This document shows, piece after piece, positions 1 to 8,500 of a DNA stretch of 11,977 nt (position 1 is its first letter; every line of letters starts with the position of its first letter). Both the position numbers and the translations under genes were made by a program. Where the stretch lies: the NCBI GenBank assembly GCA_045538295.1, contig JAZSRD010000012.1:1-11977 (forward strand), read 5' to 3'. The notes beneath the pieces are model-generated. The model worked only from the letters and a program-made list of their open reading frames with translations. It was not told the origin of the DNA and searched no databases. The stretch is from QAKW01 sp045538295. Its GTDB lineage: Bacteria; Bacillota; Clostridia; Oscillospirales; QAKW01.

Positions 1-153
1 ATCGGGGTCCCCATAAAATGATTACATTTTTTGGGGAAAAGGAAAAGACAATGGAATGAGCGGATTTTTTGCATCAAGCAAAATGTAGCGGCCTCCATTG
101 GCTTTGACGCACGCTGAGTGGCTCGATTTGGAGGTAGCAAAAGGCACTATAAA
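1..153 (+). ncRNA. candidate structured noncoding RNA (5' end may lie outside the window)
   Basis: No convincing reading frame covers this stretch, but it has dense potential base pairing. Positions 9-20 pair with 25-36 around an ATTA loop, 11 of 12 pairs, with one T-T mismatch. Positions 49-55 (CAATGGA) pair with 94-100 (TCCATTG), enclosing a hairpin of 67-72 with 78-83. Positions 92-97 (CCTCCA) can instead pair with 129-134 (TGGAGG), which would compete with the 49-55 pairing, and 58-61 (GAGC) can pair with 121-124 (GCTC). A strong terminator follows at 154-189. Together this suggests the 3' part of a stand-alone structured RNA. The layout recalls large ornate Firmicutes RNAs such as the raiA motif, but I am matching from memory and cannot confirm the family. 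It could instead be the end of a longer transcript. Confidence 0.4.
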
Positions 154-189
154 AAGAAAAAATATTGCCTCTCGGCAATATTTTTTCTT
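154..189. terminator. bidirectional intrinsic terminator between the candidate RNA and trxA
   Basis: A perfect 16-bp stem (154-169 with 174-189) closes a TCTC loop. The A-rich left flank and T-rich right flank give a U-tract on both strands. It would end the + strand candidate RNA and the - strand trxA transcript, whose stop codon lies about 90 bp away. The stretch 190-278 shows only T-rich DNA without a gene. Confidence 0.85.
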
Positions 190-278
190 CCTTTTTAATT
201 TTGTTACGAAGGAATGCTGTTAAAAGTTCCTGTTTTTTCTTGCCTTTTGCGGTTCGGACTTTTTTTACAGCCCCTTAT

Positions 279-590
279 TTATGAATTAATAAATTCCAGT
301 AAACCTTTTTTAGAGCGTGCTCCCACGATCTTTCCGGCAACCTGACCATTCTTGATTAAAACCAGCGTAGGAATGCTTTGCACACCGAATTGGGCGGCAA
401 GGCCGCTCTCCTTATCCACATCTACCTTGCAAATCTTAGCGTGGGTCACTTCGTCTGCCAACTGATCAATAATGGGAGATAGCATTTTACAAGGACCGCA
501 CCAGGTGGCAAAAAAGTCGATCAATACCGGCTTGTCCCCTTGTAAAACTTCTTGCTCAAAATTATCTTTGTTTAAATGAATTACAGCCAT
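279..590 (-). CDS. trxA: thioredoxin
   Basis: This is a 103-residue classical thioredoxin, a cytoplasmic dithiol-disulfide reductase that passes electrons to proteins such as ribonucleotide reductase and peroxiredoxins. The active site WCGPC has the catalytic cysteines at residues 31 and 34, and the cis-proline motif SIPT has Pro74. The length is normal and there is no signal peptide. Three ATG codons stand in a row (596, 593, 590). The AGGAGG at 598-603 lies only 1 nt from the first but 7 nt from the third, so I start at 590. The gene appears monocistronic, with a sigma-A promoter at 631-659 and a terminator at 154-189. No thioredoxin reductase gene is visible beside it, so its reductant is encoded elsewhere. 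Confidence 0.96.
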   Translation of the reverse strand: MAVIHLNKDNFEQEVLQGDKPVLIDFFATWCGPCKMLSPIIDQLADEVTHAKICKVDVDKESGLAAQFGVQSIPTLVLIKNGQVAGKIVGARSKKGLLEFINS

Positions 591-630
591 CATCATTCCT
601 CCTTTTGATGTATTTGCTTTTTCTATTTAT

Positions 631-659
631 AGTATATCAAATTTTCTTTATTTTTCCAA
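631..659 (-). promoter_or_regulatory. sigma-A promoter of trxA
   Basis: On the - strand there is a -35 TTGGAA (659-654), a 17-bp spacer and a -10 TATACT (636-631). Transcription would start near 624 and leave a short leader carrying the AGGAGG of trxA. It diverges from the surface-protein promoter. Confidence 0.7.
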
Positions 660-683
660 GAAAAATTTTTTTAAAAACCGAAG

Positions 684-725
684 TAGGATCTATCTTGTAA
701 AATATTAGGATCTATGGTAAAATAA
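684..725 (+). repeat. two tandem imperfect repeats covering the surface-protein promoter
   Basis: TAGGATCTAT occurs at 684-693 and again at 706-715. Each copy is followed after 3 or 1 bases by GTAAAAT, at 697-703 and 717-723. The units are about 22 and 20 bp long, roughly two helical turns apart. The -35 element lies in the first copy and the -10 in the second. They could be a paired regulator site or a chance duplication. Confidence 0.5.
695..723 (+). promoter_or_regulatory. sigma-A promoter of the SLH surface-protein gene
   Basis: There is a -35 TTGTAA (695-700), a 17-bp spacer and a -10 TAAAAT (718-723). Transcription would start near 730, just ahead of the AGGAGG at 739-744, which sits 8 nt from the ATG at 753. 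The promoter is embedded in the tandem repeat at 684-725. Confidence 0.65.
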
Positions 726-752
726 TATAAAACAATAAAGGAGGAAATTTCC

Positions 753-2321
753 ATGAAAAAAAGAGCCTTTAGAATTGTAACCGCCTTGTTGGCAGTTTGT
801 ATGCTAATGGGGATGTTGCCTGTTTCCGCCTTTGCCGCAGAAACAGATCCTGTGATCACGGAATATTTAGAACCTGTTTCTGTGGGTTGCGGCGAAGAAG
901 TAGTTTTAAGCCTGAAAGTATCAGGAAAAAACCTTACTTATCAGTGGTATATCTATTCTGAAAATGGTAGTAATCAACTCCTTTCGGATGACGCTGTTTA
1001 TAGCGGAACTACCACCAATACATTAACGATCCAAGCCACATGTGCGCAAGCAAAAACCTATGTGTGCGAGGTTCGTAATGCTGCAGGTTCTGTTTCAGAT
1101 AGTACATATGTAGAGGTTGCCCCTATTGAGGATGGGAGCTTCACCAACGCCCATACCCATGGTAAGAAATGCGTGTGCGGAGCATCCTACGGGGAATATG
1201 CTCATATTGATGTCAATGGGAACCAAAAATGCGACGAGTGCTCCGCCGGTTTGGTGCCCGGTGCTCCCGAGATCCTCGATCAGCCGGAAAATGCCTATAT
1301 CAAAAATGGGGAAGATGCGGTGTTTTTTGTTGGGATCATCGGAGATAATCTTACCTATCAATGGTATTATTATAACCAAAAATTGGAAGATCTGGATGGC
1401 TATGAAGGAACTACCACATCAAAACTGACTGTTCGATCCAACTATGTGGAAGATCAATGGTATGATTGCTATAGCAACGGTGATATGTATCACTGCGTGA
1501 TCACCAATGAATACGGCTCCATTCGCACCGTTGAAGTTTCTTATAATGTGGAGCACTTCTTTGGTGATTGGCAAGCCGATAAGGTTGCCCATTGGAAAGT
1601 ATGCCCTTGCGGGGAGTACGGTCTTAACGGCTATCACGAAGATGCAAAAAATGATAAGGTTTGTGATATTTGTAAGAAGAAGATCAAAAACGTTTTCAAC
1701 GATGTAAAAGATAAAGATGCTTGGTATTACGAAGCGGTTCTCTTCAACTATCAAAATGGCATTTTCATTGGCGACGATGCCGGAAACTTCCGCCCCGATG
1801 ATGCAATTACCCGGGGTGAATTTGCCATGACGTTGGTGCGTGGGATTTTGACCGATAATTTATTTGAAGCACTCAGCGACAAAGAATTTAAAGAGGTGCT
1901 GAAAGAAATACAGGCAGAAAGTGGCGTTAAAGAGATGCCGAAGCTTGGCGACGTAAAAGGGCGTTTTTACGAGCGTCAGGTGCGCTTTTTGGCGGCAATG
2001 GGCGTTATTACCGGTTATGAAGATGGTAAATACCGTGGCGAAAACAACATTACCCGGCAAGAAATGATCGTGATGATGTATCGTTTTTTAGAGGTGCTTG
2101 GTATTGCTGAAGCAGATATTCAATACGATACGCCTATAGGCAAATTTAAGGATCAGAAAAAGGTTGCCGCATGGGCAAAAGACGCTGTAAAATGGGTTGC
2201 CGGTAACGGCTTGTTTATTGGGGATGAAAAGGGGCGCCTTAATCCCATGGAAAATGCCACCCGTGCACAAACTGCGCAGGTTCTTATGCGCTTTTATCTT
2301 GGCGTGATCGGCGAAGGTTGA
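753..2321 (+). CDS. secreted Ig-like/Cys-rich protein with three SLH cell-wall anchoring domains
   Basis: The 522-residue protein starts with a clear signal peptide (basic MKKR, hydrophobic core 8-22, cleavage near AFA-AE around residue 28). It then has two copies of one module. Each copy has an Ig-like domain (about 31-122 and 171-265, both with LTYQWY and a late C-x-V/I strand) followed by a Cys segment with C-x-C-x17-C-x2-C: Cys140/142/160/163 and Cys284/286/304/307. Three SLH repeats follow at about 315-365, 398-450 and 464-517, with the third nearly reaching the C-terminus. SLH triplets bind pyruvylated secondary cell-wall polymer, so the protein should sit on the outer cell wall displaying the Ig modules. 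The Cys quartets could bind metal or form disulfides. The ligand is unknown. It has its own promoter and no operon partner. Confidence 0.9.
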   Translation: MKKRAFRIVTALLAVCMLMGMLPVSAFAAETDPVITEYLEPVSVGCGEEVVLSLKVSGKNLTYQWYIYSENGSNQLLSDDAVYSGTTTNTLTIQATCAQAKTYVCEVRNAAGSVSDSTYVEVAPIEDGSFTNAHTHGKKCVCGASYGEYAHIDVNGNQKCDECSAGLVPGAPEILDQPENAYIKNGEDAVFFVGIIGDNLTYQWYYYNQKLEDLDGYEGTTTSKLTVRSNYVEDQWYDCYSNGDMYHCVITNEYGSIRTVEVSYNVEHFFGDWQADKVAHWKVCPCGEYGLNGYHEDAKNDKVCDICKKKIKNVFNDVKDKDAWYYEAVLFNYQNGIFIGDDAGNFRPDDAITRGEFAMTLVRGILTDNLFEALSDKEFKEVLKEIQAESGVKEMPKLGDVKGRFYERQVRFLAAMGVITGYEDGKYRGENNITRQEMIVMMYRFLEVLGIAEADIQYDTPIGKFKDQKKVAAWAKDAVKWVAGNGLFIGDEKGRLNPMENATRAQTAQVLMRFYLGVIGEG

Positions 2322-2328
2322 TCAATAA

Positions 2329-2370
2329 AATAATAACAGAGCCCGGCTATTGCCGGGCTCTGTTATTATT
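2329..2370. terminator. shared terminator between the convergent surface-protein gene and pflA
   Basis: A perfect 19-bp stem (2329-2347 with 2352-2370) with a TATT loop has a GC-rich core and AT-rich outer ends that supply U-tracts on both strands. The pflA stop codon (2368-2366) lies inside the right arm, so the two convergent genes share one compact terminator. Confidence 0.9.
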
Positions 2371-3067
2371 TTTCGGAAAGTGTTTTATTTAGCCTTTCTA
2401 ATAATGCGCTGTCGCATTCCGGGGTATCTTCCAAAGGGAAGGGGATCTTCAACTCCCGGTATTTGGTCATGCATATTTTACGAAAGGGTAAAAGTTCAAT
2501 TTTTTCCACATTGGAAAATTGTTTTGCGATCTTTTGAATTTCCGCAAGATCGGTATCCGTTAAACCGGGCACCACCACATGGCGGATCCACAGCGGAATT
2601 TTTGCCTCCTCCGTTTTTCTTAAAAAACGAAGCAGTTTATCCAAAGAGCCGCCGCTGTTTTTGCGGTAAGCATCCTCAGTGGCAAATTTTAAGTCAGCAA
2701 TCACCAGATCAGTGTATTTTAAAATTTCCTCCCAGTGGGTTTCTCCCGCCATGCCGGATGTGTCTATGGCGGTGTGTAAGCCTGCTTTTTTGCATTCTTT
2801 CAGCAGTTCTGCAGTAAACGCTCCCTGCATCAGCGGCTCACCGCCGGAAATGGTAATGCCTCCCTTTTCGCCGAAATAGGGGCGGTACCGCAACGCTTTT
2901 TGCAGGATCTCACCGGCGGTGTACGGTGTGCCCCCGTAAGGATCCCAGGTGTCGGGATTGTGGCAGTAAACGCACCGTAGGGGGCAACCCTGCATAAAGA
3001 CCACAAACCGCACGCCCGGCCCATCGGCACAGCCCATGGATTCAAAGGAATGAATGTACCCGTGCAT
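2366..3067 (-). CDS. pflA: pyruvate formate-lyase activating enzyme (radical SAM)
   Basis: This 233-residue radical SAM enzyme uses a [4Fe-4S] cluster and S-adenosylmethionine to abstract a hydrogen from the radical glycine of PflB, switching it on under anaerobiosis. The cluster motif C-x3-C-x2-C has Cys28, Cys32 and Cys35 and continues into HNPDTW, as in the PflA family. The N-terminal IHSFES and DGPGVRF segments match the same family, and SGGEP follows downstream. The pflB stop and the pflA ATG overlap as TGATG (3069-3065), which indicates translational coupling. GAGG sits 7 nt ahead of the ATG. A GTG one codon upstream (3070) is possible but less well placed. It is the second gene of the pflBA operon and ends in the terminator at 2329-2370. 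Confidence 0.96.
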   Translation of the reverse strand: MHGYIHSFESMGCADGPGVRFVVFMQGCPLRCVYCHNPDTWDPYGGTPYTAGEILQKALRYRPYFGEKGGITISGGEPLMQGAFTAELLKECKKAGLHTAIDTSGMAGETHWEEILKYTDLVIADLKFATEDAYRKNSGGSLDKLLRFLRKTEEAKIPLWIRHVVVPGLTDTDLAEIQKIAKQFSNVEKIELLPFRKICMTKYRELKIPFPLEDTPECDSALLERLNKTLSEK

Positions 3068-5292
3068 CACATTGCCTCGTGGAAGGTGCGGGAGATCACT
3101 TCCGCCTGCTGGGCAGGGGAGAGTTTGTGGAAGTTTACGGCATATCCCGAAACCCGAATGGTCAGGTTGGGGTATTTTTCAGGGTGTTTTTGGGCATCCA
3201 GCAAAGTTTCCCGCTTGAGCACGTTTACATTGATGTGCTGGGCACCCTGTCCAAAGTATCCATCTATAATGCCGGCCAGATTGCTCTGCCGATCAGCAAG
3301 GGTGTTGCCCAGCGCAGAGGGCACCACAGAGAAGGTGTTGGAAATACCATCCTTGCATACTTTGTAGGAAAGCTTTGCCATGGAATTGAGGGCTGCCAGA
3401 GCACCGTTTTTCTCCCGCCCGTGCATAGGATTGGCACCGGGCGCAAAGGGTTCGCCTGCTTTTCTGCCATCGGGGGTGGAACCGGTCTTTTTGCCGTATA
3501 CCACATTCGATGTTATGGTTAGAATGGAGAGGGTGTGCTCTGCATCTCGGTAGGTGGGGATTGCCTTTAATGCACTAAAGAAAAGTTCAGTTTGCTGCAC
3601 GGCAATGGAATCCACCCGGTCATCGTCGTTACCGTAGGTGGGGAAGTCCCCTTCGGTAATAAAGTCGGTAATCAACCCGCTCTCGTCCCGTACCACCTTT
3701 ACCTTGGCATATTTGATGGCAGAAAGGGAGTCGGCAAGTACCGAAAGCCCGGCAGCGCCAAAGGCCATGTAGCGGTGTACATCAGTGTCGTGAAGCGCCA
3801 TCTGTGTTTTTTCGTAGGCGTATTTATCGTGCATGTAATGGATCATGTTCATGGCAGTTACATAAGTTTTTGCCAGCCAGGGGCGGTAGAAATCCATTAA
3901 TTCCAATACCTTGTTGTACTCTAAATATTCGCCTTCATAGGGGGTGTGTACCGGCCCTACCTGCTCGCCGCTTTTCTCATCACGGCCGCCGTTCAGGCTG
4001 TAAAGCAGCAATTTCGCCAGGTTCGCCCGGGCTCCGAAAAACTGCATGTCTTTGCCCACCCGCATGGCAGAAACACAGCAGGCAATGGCGTAATCGTCGC
4101 CGTAGCAGGGGCGCATTACATCGTCGTTCTCATATTGAATGGCGCAGGTTTCCTCCGAAACCTTGGCGCAGTACAGTTTAAAGGGTCTCGGCAAATATTT
4201 GGACCACAGCACCGTTAAGTTGGGCTCTGCGGAAGGATTTAAGTTATAAAGGGTGTGTAAAAAACGGAAGGTATTTTTGGTTACCAGGGTTCTGCCGTCG
4301 TCGCCCATACCACCCAACGCCTCGGTGATCCACATGGGATCTCCGGCAAACAGGTCGTTGTATTCGGGGGTGCGCAGGTGACGGGCGCACCGTAGTTTCA
4401 TCACAAAATCATCGATCAGCTCCTGGGCTCCTTCTTCGGTCAAGGTTCCGTTATTCAGATCCCGCTGAATGTAAATATCTAAAAAGGTGGCGGTTCTGCC
4501 CAAACTCATGGCAGCGCCGTTTTGTTCTTTAATGGCACCTAAATAACCAAAGTACAGCCATTGCACCGCTTCCCGGGCATTGGCGGCGGGAACGGAGATG
4601 TCGTAGCCGTACATGGCTGCCATTTCCTTCATTTTACCTAAAAATGCGATCTGCTGATAAAGTTCTTCCAGCCGCCGAATGGTGTCGGCATCGCTGGCGG
4701 TTTCAGCTAAAGCGGCTTTGTCGGCTTCTTTACAGGCGATCAGGTGATCCACCCCGTAAAGAGCAACCCGGCGGTAATCACCAATGATCCGCCCTCTGCC
4801 GTAGGCATCGGGCAAGCCGGTGATGATCCCGCTGTGCCGTGCGGCACGAATGGTTTGGTTGTATACCCGGAATACGCCGTCGTTGTGGGTGGTGCGGAAT
4901 TGAAATTCCTCCTCCACTTTGGGGGATAAGGTGTACCCGTAGGCTTTGCAGGCCTTGCGGGTCATGTTGATGCCCCCAAAGGGATTGACTCCCCGCTTTA
5001 ACGGTGCGTCGGTTTGTAAACCAACGATCAATTCATTTTCTTGATCTAAATAACCGGGCTTGTAGGTGGTTAAGGAACTAACGGTCTCCACATCAATATC
5101 CAATACGCCGCCTTTTTTTTGCTCCTCTGCCAAAAGTGCCTCAAATTTTTTGAGCACTTTTTGGGTTCTCTCGGTGGCAGGGGCTAAAAAGCTTTCGTCC
5201 CCCTCGTAGGGAGTATAATTCTTTTGAATAAAGTTCCGCACATTGATCTCTTGTTGCCAAGCACCTGCAGAAAATCCTTCCCATTGTTTCAT
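3067..5292 (-). CDS. pflB: pyruvate formate-lyase (formate C-acetyltransferase)
   Basis: The 741-residue glycyl-radical enzyme converts pyruvate and CoA into acetyl-CoA and formate in the cytoplasm of anaerobes. The adjacent catalytic cysteines are Cys405 and Cys406 in IACCVSAM. The radical glycine is Gly716 in RVSGYAVNF, 25 residues from the C-terminus, close to its place in the E. coli enzyme. The adjacent cysteine pair favours true PFL over the glycerol dehydratase or choline lyase branches. AGGAGG lies 8 nt before the ATG. It is the first gene of pflBA and overlaps pflA. The leader contains a ZTP riboswitch with a terminator, so transcription should depend on ZTP as well as on promoter activity. 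Confidence 0.97.
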   Translation of the reverse strand: MKQWEGFSAGAWQQEINVRNFIQKNYTPYEGDESFLAPATERTQKVLKKFEALLAEEQKKGGVLDIDVETVSSLTTYKPGYLDQENELIVGLQTDAPLKRGVNPFGGINMTRKACKAYGYTLSPKVEEEFQFRTTHNDGVFRVYNQTIRAARHSGIITGLPDAYGRGRIIGDYRRVALYGVDHLIACKEADKAALAETASDADTIRRLEELYQQIAFLGKMKEMAAMYGYDISVPAANAREAVQWLYFGYLGAIKEQNGAAMSLGRTATFLDIYIQRDLNNGTLTEEGAQELIDDFVMKLRCARHLRTPEYNDLFAGDPMWITEALGGMGDDGRTLVTKNTFRFLHTLYNLNPSAEPNLTVLWSKYLPRPFKLYCAKVSEETCAIQYENDDVMRPCYGDDYAIACCVSAMRVGKDMQFFGARANLAKLLLYSLNGGRDEKSGEQVGPVHTPYEGEYLEYNKVLELMDFYRPWLAKTYVTAMNMIHYMHDKYAYEKTQMALHDTDVHRYMAFGAAGLSVLADSLSAIKYAKVKVVRDESGLITDFITEGDFPTYGNDDDRVDSIAVQQTELFFSALKAIPTYRDAEHTLSILTITSNVVYGKKTGSTPDGRKAGEPFAPGANPMHGREKNGALAALNSMAKLSYKVCKDGISNTFSVVPSALGNTLADRQSNLAGIIDGYFGQGAQHINVNVLKRETLLDAQKHPEKYPNLTIRVSGYAVNFHKLSPAQQAEVISRTFHEAM

Positions 5293-5312
5293 AGTTCATA
5301 CCTCCTTACAAT

Positions 5313-5345
5313 AAAAAACGGGCAGTTTACAAAGGTAAACTGCCC
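5313..5345 (-). terminator. riboswitch-controlled intrinsic terminator in the pflB leader
   Basis: On the - strand an 11-bp GC-containing stem (5345-5335 with 5330-5320) closes a CTTT loop and is followed by a G and six T (5318-5313). The first five bases of the stem, GGGCA (5345-5341), belong to the conserved 3' end of the ZTP aptamer. Ligand-stabilised aptamer and terminator are therefore mutually exclusive. Confidence 0.9.
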
Positions 5346-5413
5346 AGACGGTCGGCTATCAAAAAACTTCATCTCACCGTGGTACTCCACGTCATGCCGT
5401 CAGAGATTGAAGT
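5341..5413 (-). promoter_or_regulatory. ZTP riboswitch (pfl motif) controlling pflBA
   Basis: On the - strand the leader shows the pfl/ZTP aptamer layout. P1 pairs 5413-5403 with 5375-5366, with one bulged base. P2 is CGTGG-AGTA-CCACG (5391-5378). The 3' signature GCCGACCGTCTGGGCA (5356-5341) is nearly identical to the one I recall from clostridial pfl RNAs. GACGG after P1 (5401-5397) pairs with CCGTC (5351-5347), forming the expected pseudoknot. This class senses ZTP/ZMP, purine-synthesis intermediates that build up when 10-formyl-tetrahydrofolate is scarce. The terminator overlap predicts an ON switch: ligand frees pflBA expression. The linker between P1 and the 3' signature is only about 9 nt, so this is a compact member. 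Confidence 0.92.
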
Positions 5414-5421
5414 TCAACTAA

Positions 5422-5450
5422 AGAATAACACGAAAATTCACGATTGTCAA
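5422..5450 (-). promoter_or_regulatory. sigma-A promoter of the pflBA operon
   Basis: On the - strand there is a consensus -35 TTGACA (5450-5445), a 17-bp spacer and a -10 TATTCT (5427-5422). The predicted start near 5415 falls right at the 5' edge of riboswitch stem P1, so the transcript begins essentially with the aptamer. Confidence 0.75.
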
Positions 5451-5494
5451 TCCAATTTTTAAAAGTATTACAGAATTGCAAAACTATAACTATA

Positions 5495-5522
5495 TTGTCA
5501 AAATTTTTCAATTTACTATTTA
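5495..5522 (+). promoter_or_regulatory. weak candidate promoter of the beta-galactosidase gene
   Basis: TTGTCA (5495-5500) and TATTTA (5517-5522) are separated by 16 bp. The match is only moderate in very AT-rich DNA, so the true promoter may be elsewhere in 5460-5560. Confidence 0.3.
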
Positions 5523-5534
5523 TTCTTCAAAAAT

Positions 5535-5552
5535 TATGTTAAGATTATCATA
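5535..5552 (+). promoter_or_regulatory. candidate operator palindrome upstream of the beta-galactosidase
   Basis: TATGTTAAGATTATCATA is symmetric at 14 of 18 positions and lies just before the AGGAGG of the beta-galactosidase gene. Size and position fit a dimeric repressor site, for example of LacI type. It lacks the central CG of a CcpA cre site. No regulator gene is present in the window to support this. Confidence 0.3.
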
Positions 5553-5572
5553 TAAAAATCAGGAGGCATATT

Positions 5573-8500
5573 ATGATTCTTAAAAATTATTTTGAAGATC
5601 CTACTATTCTGCATTTGGGCACCTGCCCCAACCGCAGTTATTACATTCCCTGTGCCAACGAAGCCGAGGCGCAGGATCAATGCCTGCGTCGGGCATCCTC
5701 CCGTTTTCAGCTGTTGAACGGGGAATGGAATTTTAAATACTACCCTTCGGTGCGGGATCTGAAAGATGCTCCCTGGGAGGAAAATGATCCTGCGGATTAT
5801 GACCGCCTGGAGGTTCCCTCCTGCTGGCAGATGAAGGGCTACGATCAGATCCATTATACTAATGTAAACTATCCCTTCCCTTATGATCCGCCTTATGTAC
5901 CTATCGATAATCCCTGTGGCGTTTACAAAACCGAATTTGAAGTAAAAGCCGGCGGCATGCGCACCTACATCAACTTTGAGGGTGTAGATAGCTGTATGTA
6001 TCTCTATGTGAACGGCAAATTTGTGGGTTATTCCCAGGTTTCCCATTGCACCCAGGAATTCGATCTTACCGATTTAGTGCAGGATGGCAAGAACACCATG
6101 ACTGTTATTGTGCTGAAATGGTGCGATGGTTCCTATCTGGAAGATCAGGATAAATTCCGCTTTAGCGGTATCTTCCGGGATGTTTACCTGCTTTACCGCC
6201 CCCAAAACCATGTGCGGGATGTTTTTGTAAAAACCGCCTGCGATTTTAATGCCGAAACTGCGCAGATCAAGGCAGAGCTGGATCTGATCGGCAATACGGC
6301 TGTTTCTTATCTGCTCACCGATGTCAACGGTGTGAAATTAGCAGAAGGGGAGGGCGCTCCGGAAATTTCTTTGGAAAAGGCTCATTTTTGGAATGCGGAA
6401 GATCCCTACCTTTATCATCTTTATATCAGAACCGCCGAGGAAGTGCTTCGTATCCGTGTTGGCCTGCGGGAGATCAAACGGGATAAAGGCGTTTTGTATC
6501 TCAATGATGTTGCCATTAAATTTAAAGGTGTAAACCGTCACGACAGTTCTCCCACCCGAGGCGCCGCTGTGACTGTTGAAGAGATGATGCAGGATCTTGT
6601 GCTGATGAAGCAGCATAACTTTAACGCCATCCGTACCAGCCATTATCCCAATGCGCCGGTGTTTTACGATCTTTGCGATGAAATGGGCTTTTATGTAATC
6701 GACGAAGCCGATGTGGAAACCCATGGCTGCATATCCCTTATCTATGATCGGGAAAAAGAGGAAAGACCCTTTGGTCTTATGGCCTGCGATCCTCGCTTTA
6801 CCGAAAGCTTCCGTGATCGTGCTGAAATGATGGTGGAACGGGATAAAAACCACCCCTGCGTTGTGATCTGGTCTGCAGGAAACGAATCCGGCTACGGCAA
6901 CGGTCCGGAAGCCGAGTTGGCATATTTTGTGGAGCGGGATCATTCCCGCCTTACCCATTATGAATCCTTTTATGCCACCATGCCGGACCATGTTTCCGAT
7001 TATAGCAACCTGGATCTCTTTTCTAAAATGTACTCCAATATCGAACCTATCGAAGAGGAGTATTTTGCCAACGATCTGGTAAAGGATTTTGCAAAGGGAT
7101 ATTGTTACCCCGTTGCAGAAAATCAGGAGGGGGAGATCCTGCCCTTTATCCAGTGTGAATACTCCCATGCCATGGGTAACGGCCCCGGCGATCTGGAGGA
7201 TTATTGGCAGTGCGTAAACCGCCACCCCGGCTATGTGGGCGAATTTGTGTGGGAGTGGTGCGATCACGCCATTCAGATCACCACCGAAGACGGCAAGATC
7301 GGCTATCTCTATGGCGGTGACCATGGGGAATACCCCCACGACGGAAACTTCTGTGTGGATGGCTTGGTATATCCCGATCGCCGACCCTCTCCCGGTGTTT
7401 TAGAGCATAAAAACGTAATGCGTCCTGCTCGCTTCAGCAGGGTGAGCGGCAATACCTTCGCTGTGCGCAGTTATTTGGACTTTGCAGATGTATCTGCCCT
7501 TTGCGATGTGGAATATACCGTCCATTGTGAGGGGAATGTGGTGGCGAAGGGAAGCGTTGACCTGCCTGCTGTTGCTCCCCATGAAACGGTGGAATTTACT
7601 ATTCCCGAATTTGTGTTGCCTGCCGGTCACTGTGTAATTCATTTTACCCTGCGCCTTGCCGAGGATCAGCCCTGGGCAGAAAAGGGCTATGTAATGGGTA
7701 TTGACGAAGTGGAATTGCAAGAGTTTGTTGCATCGGCATATCAGCCTGTTACCGGCGGGGTGGAGTGTACCGAAACCGATGATGAGATCATCGTTTCCGG
7801 CAATAACTTCTGCTACACGTATTCTAAACGACGTGGCATCTTCGACACCCTAAAACGTGGGGAAGAGCAACTTTTGGATCGTCCCATGGAATATAATATT
7901 TGGCGTGCGCCCACCGATAATGACCGTAAGATCCGTTTAAAGTGGGAACAAGCCGGCTATAACCGTGCAGTGTTCCGCCCTTATAATACCACTGTTACCC
8001 CCTGCGCCGAGGGCGTTGTCCTTACCGCCGATATGAGCGTGGGCTCTGTTATGCGGCAGAATATCCTGACCTTTACCGCAATCTATCACATTGATGCCAA
8101 AGGAACCGTTAAGGTTCATATGGATGTAGATAAGGATCCGATAATGCCCGATCTGCCTCGCTTTGGTGTTCGGATGTTCCTGCACAAAAAGGATAATGAA
8201 ACAGTGCGGTATTTGGGCTATGGTCCCGGCGGTAGTTATATGGATTTCCGTCATGCTCAACGTTATGACCTCTTTGAGCAGTCGGTGGATACTTATGAGC
8301 CCTTTATTATGCCCCAGGAAAATATGAGCCATTGGGGCACTGAAAGGTTGGAAACCAAAACGTTGCGTGTTACCGCCCAGGATCAGCCGTTCTCCTTTAA
8401 TGCCTCCTGCTATACCCAGGAGCAGCTTACCGCCACCAAGCACGATCATGAACTGGTTCCCCTGAACGATGTTACTGTGCTGTGTATCGATGGTAAAATG

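Noticed and set aside
2350..2817. A 155-codon + strand frame antisense to pflA
   Set aside because: It starts in the terminator stem and mirrors the pflA coding sequence, with no protein-like features.
3067..3070. GTG at 3070 as the pflA start
   Set aside because: It adds one residue and lies closer to the GAGG. The ATG overlapping the pflB stop (TGATG) is the usual coupling arrangement and is better spaced.
5535..5552. CcpA catabolite (cre) site upstream of lacZ
   Set aside because: The TG...CA ends are present but the essential central CG is missing along with another conserved position.
6338..7339. A 333-codon open frame on the - strand inside the beta-galactosidase gene
   Set aside because: It lies wholly antisense to a well-supported GH2 gene with intact catalytic motifs, has no ribosome binding site of note and no recognisable domain. 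Codon bias of the + gene leaves the antisense frame open.
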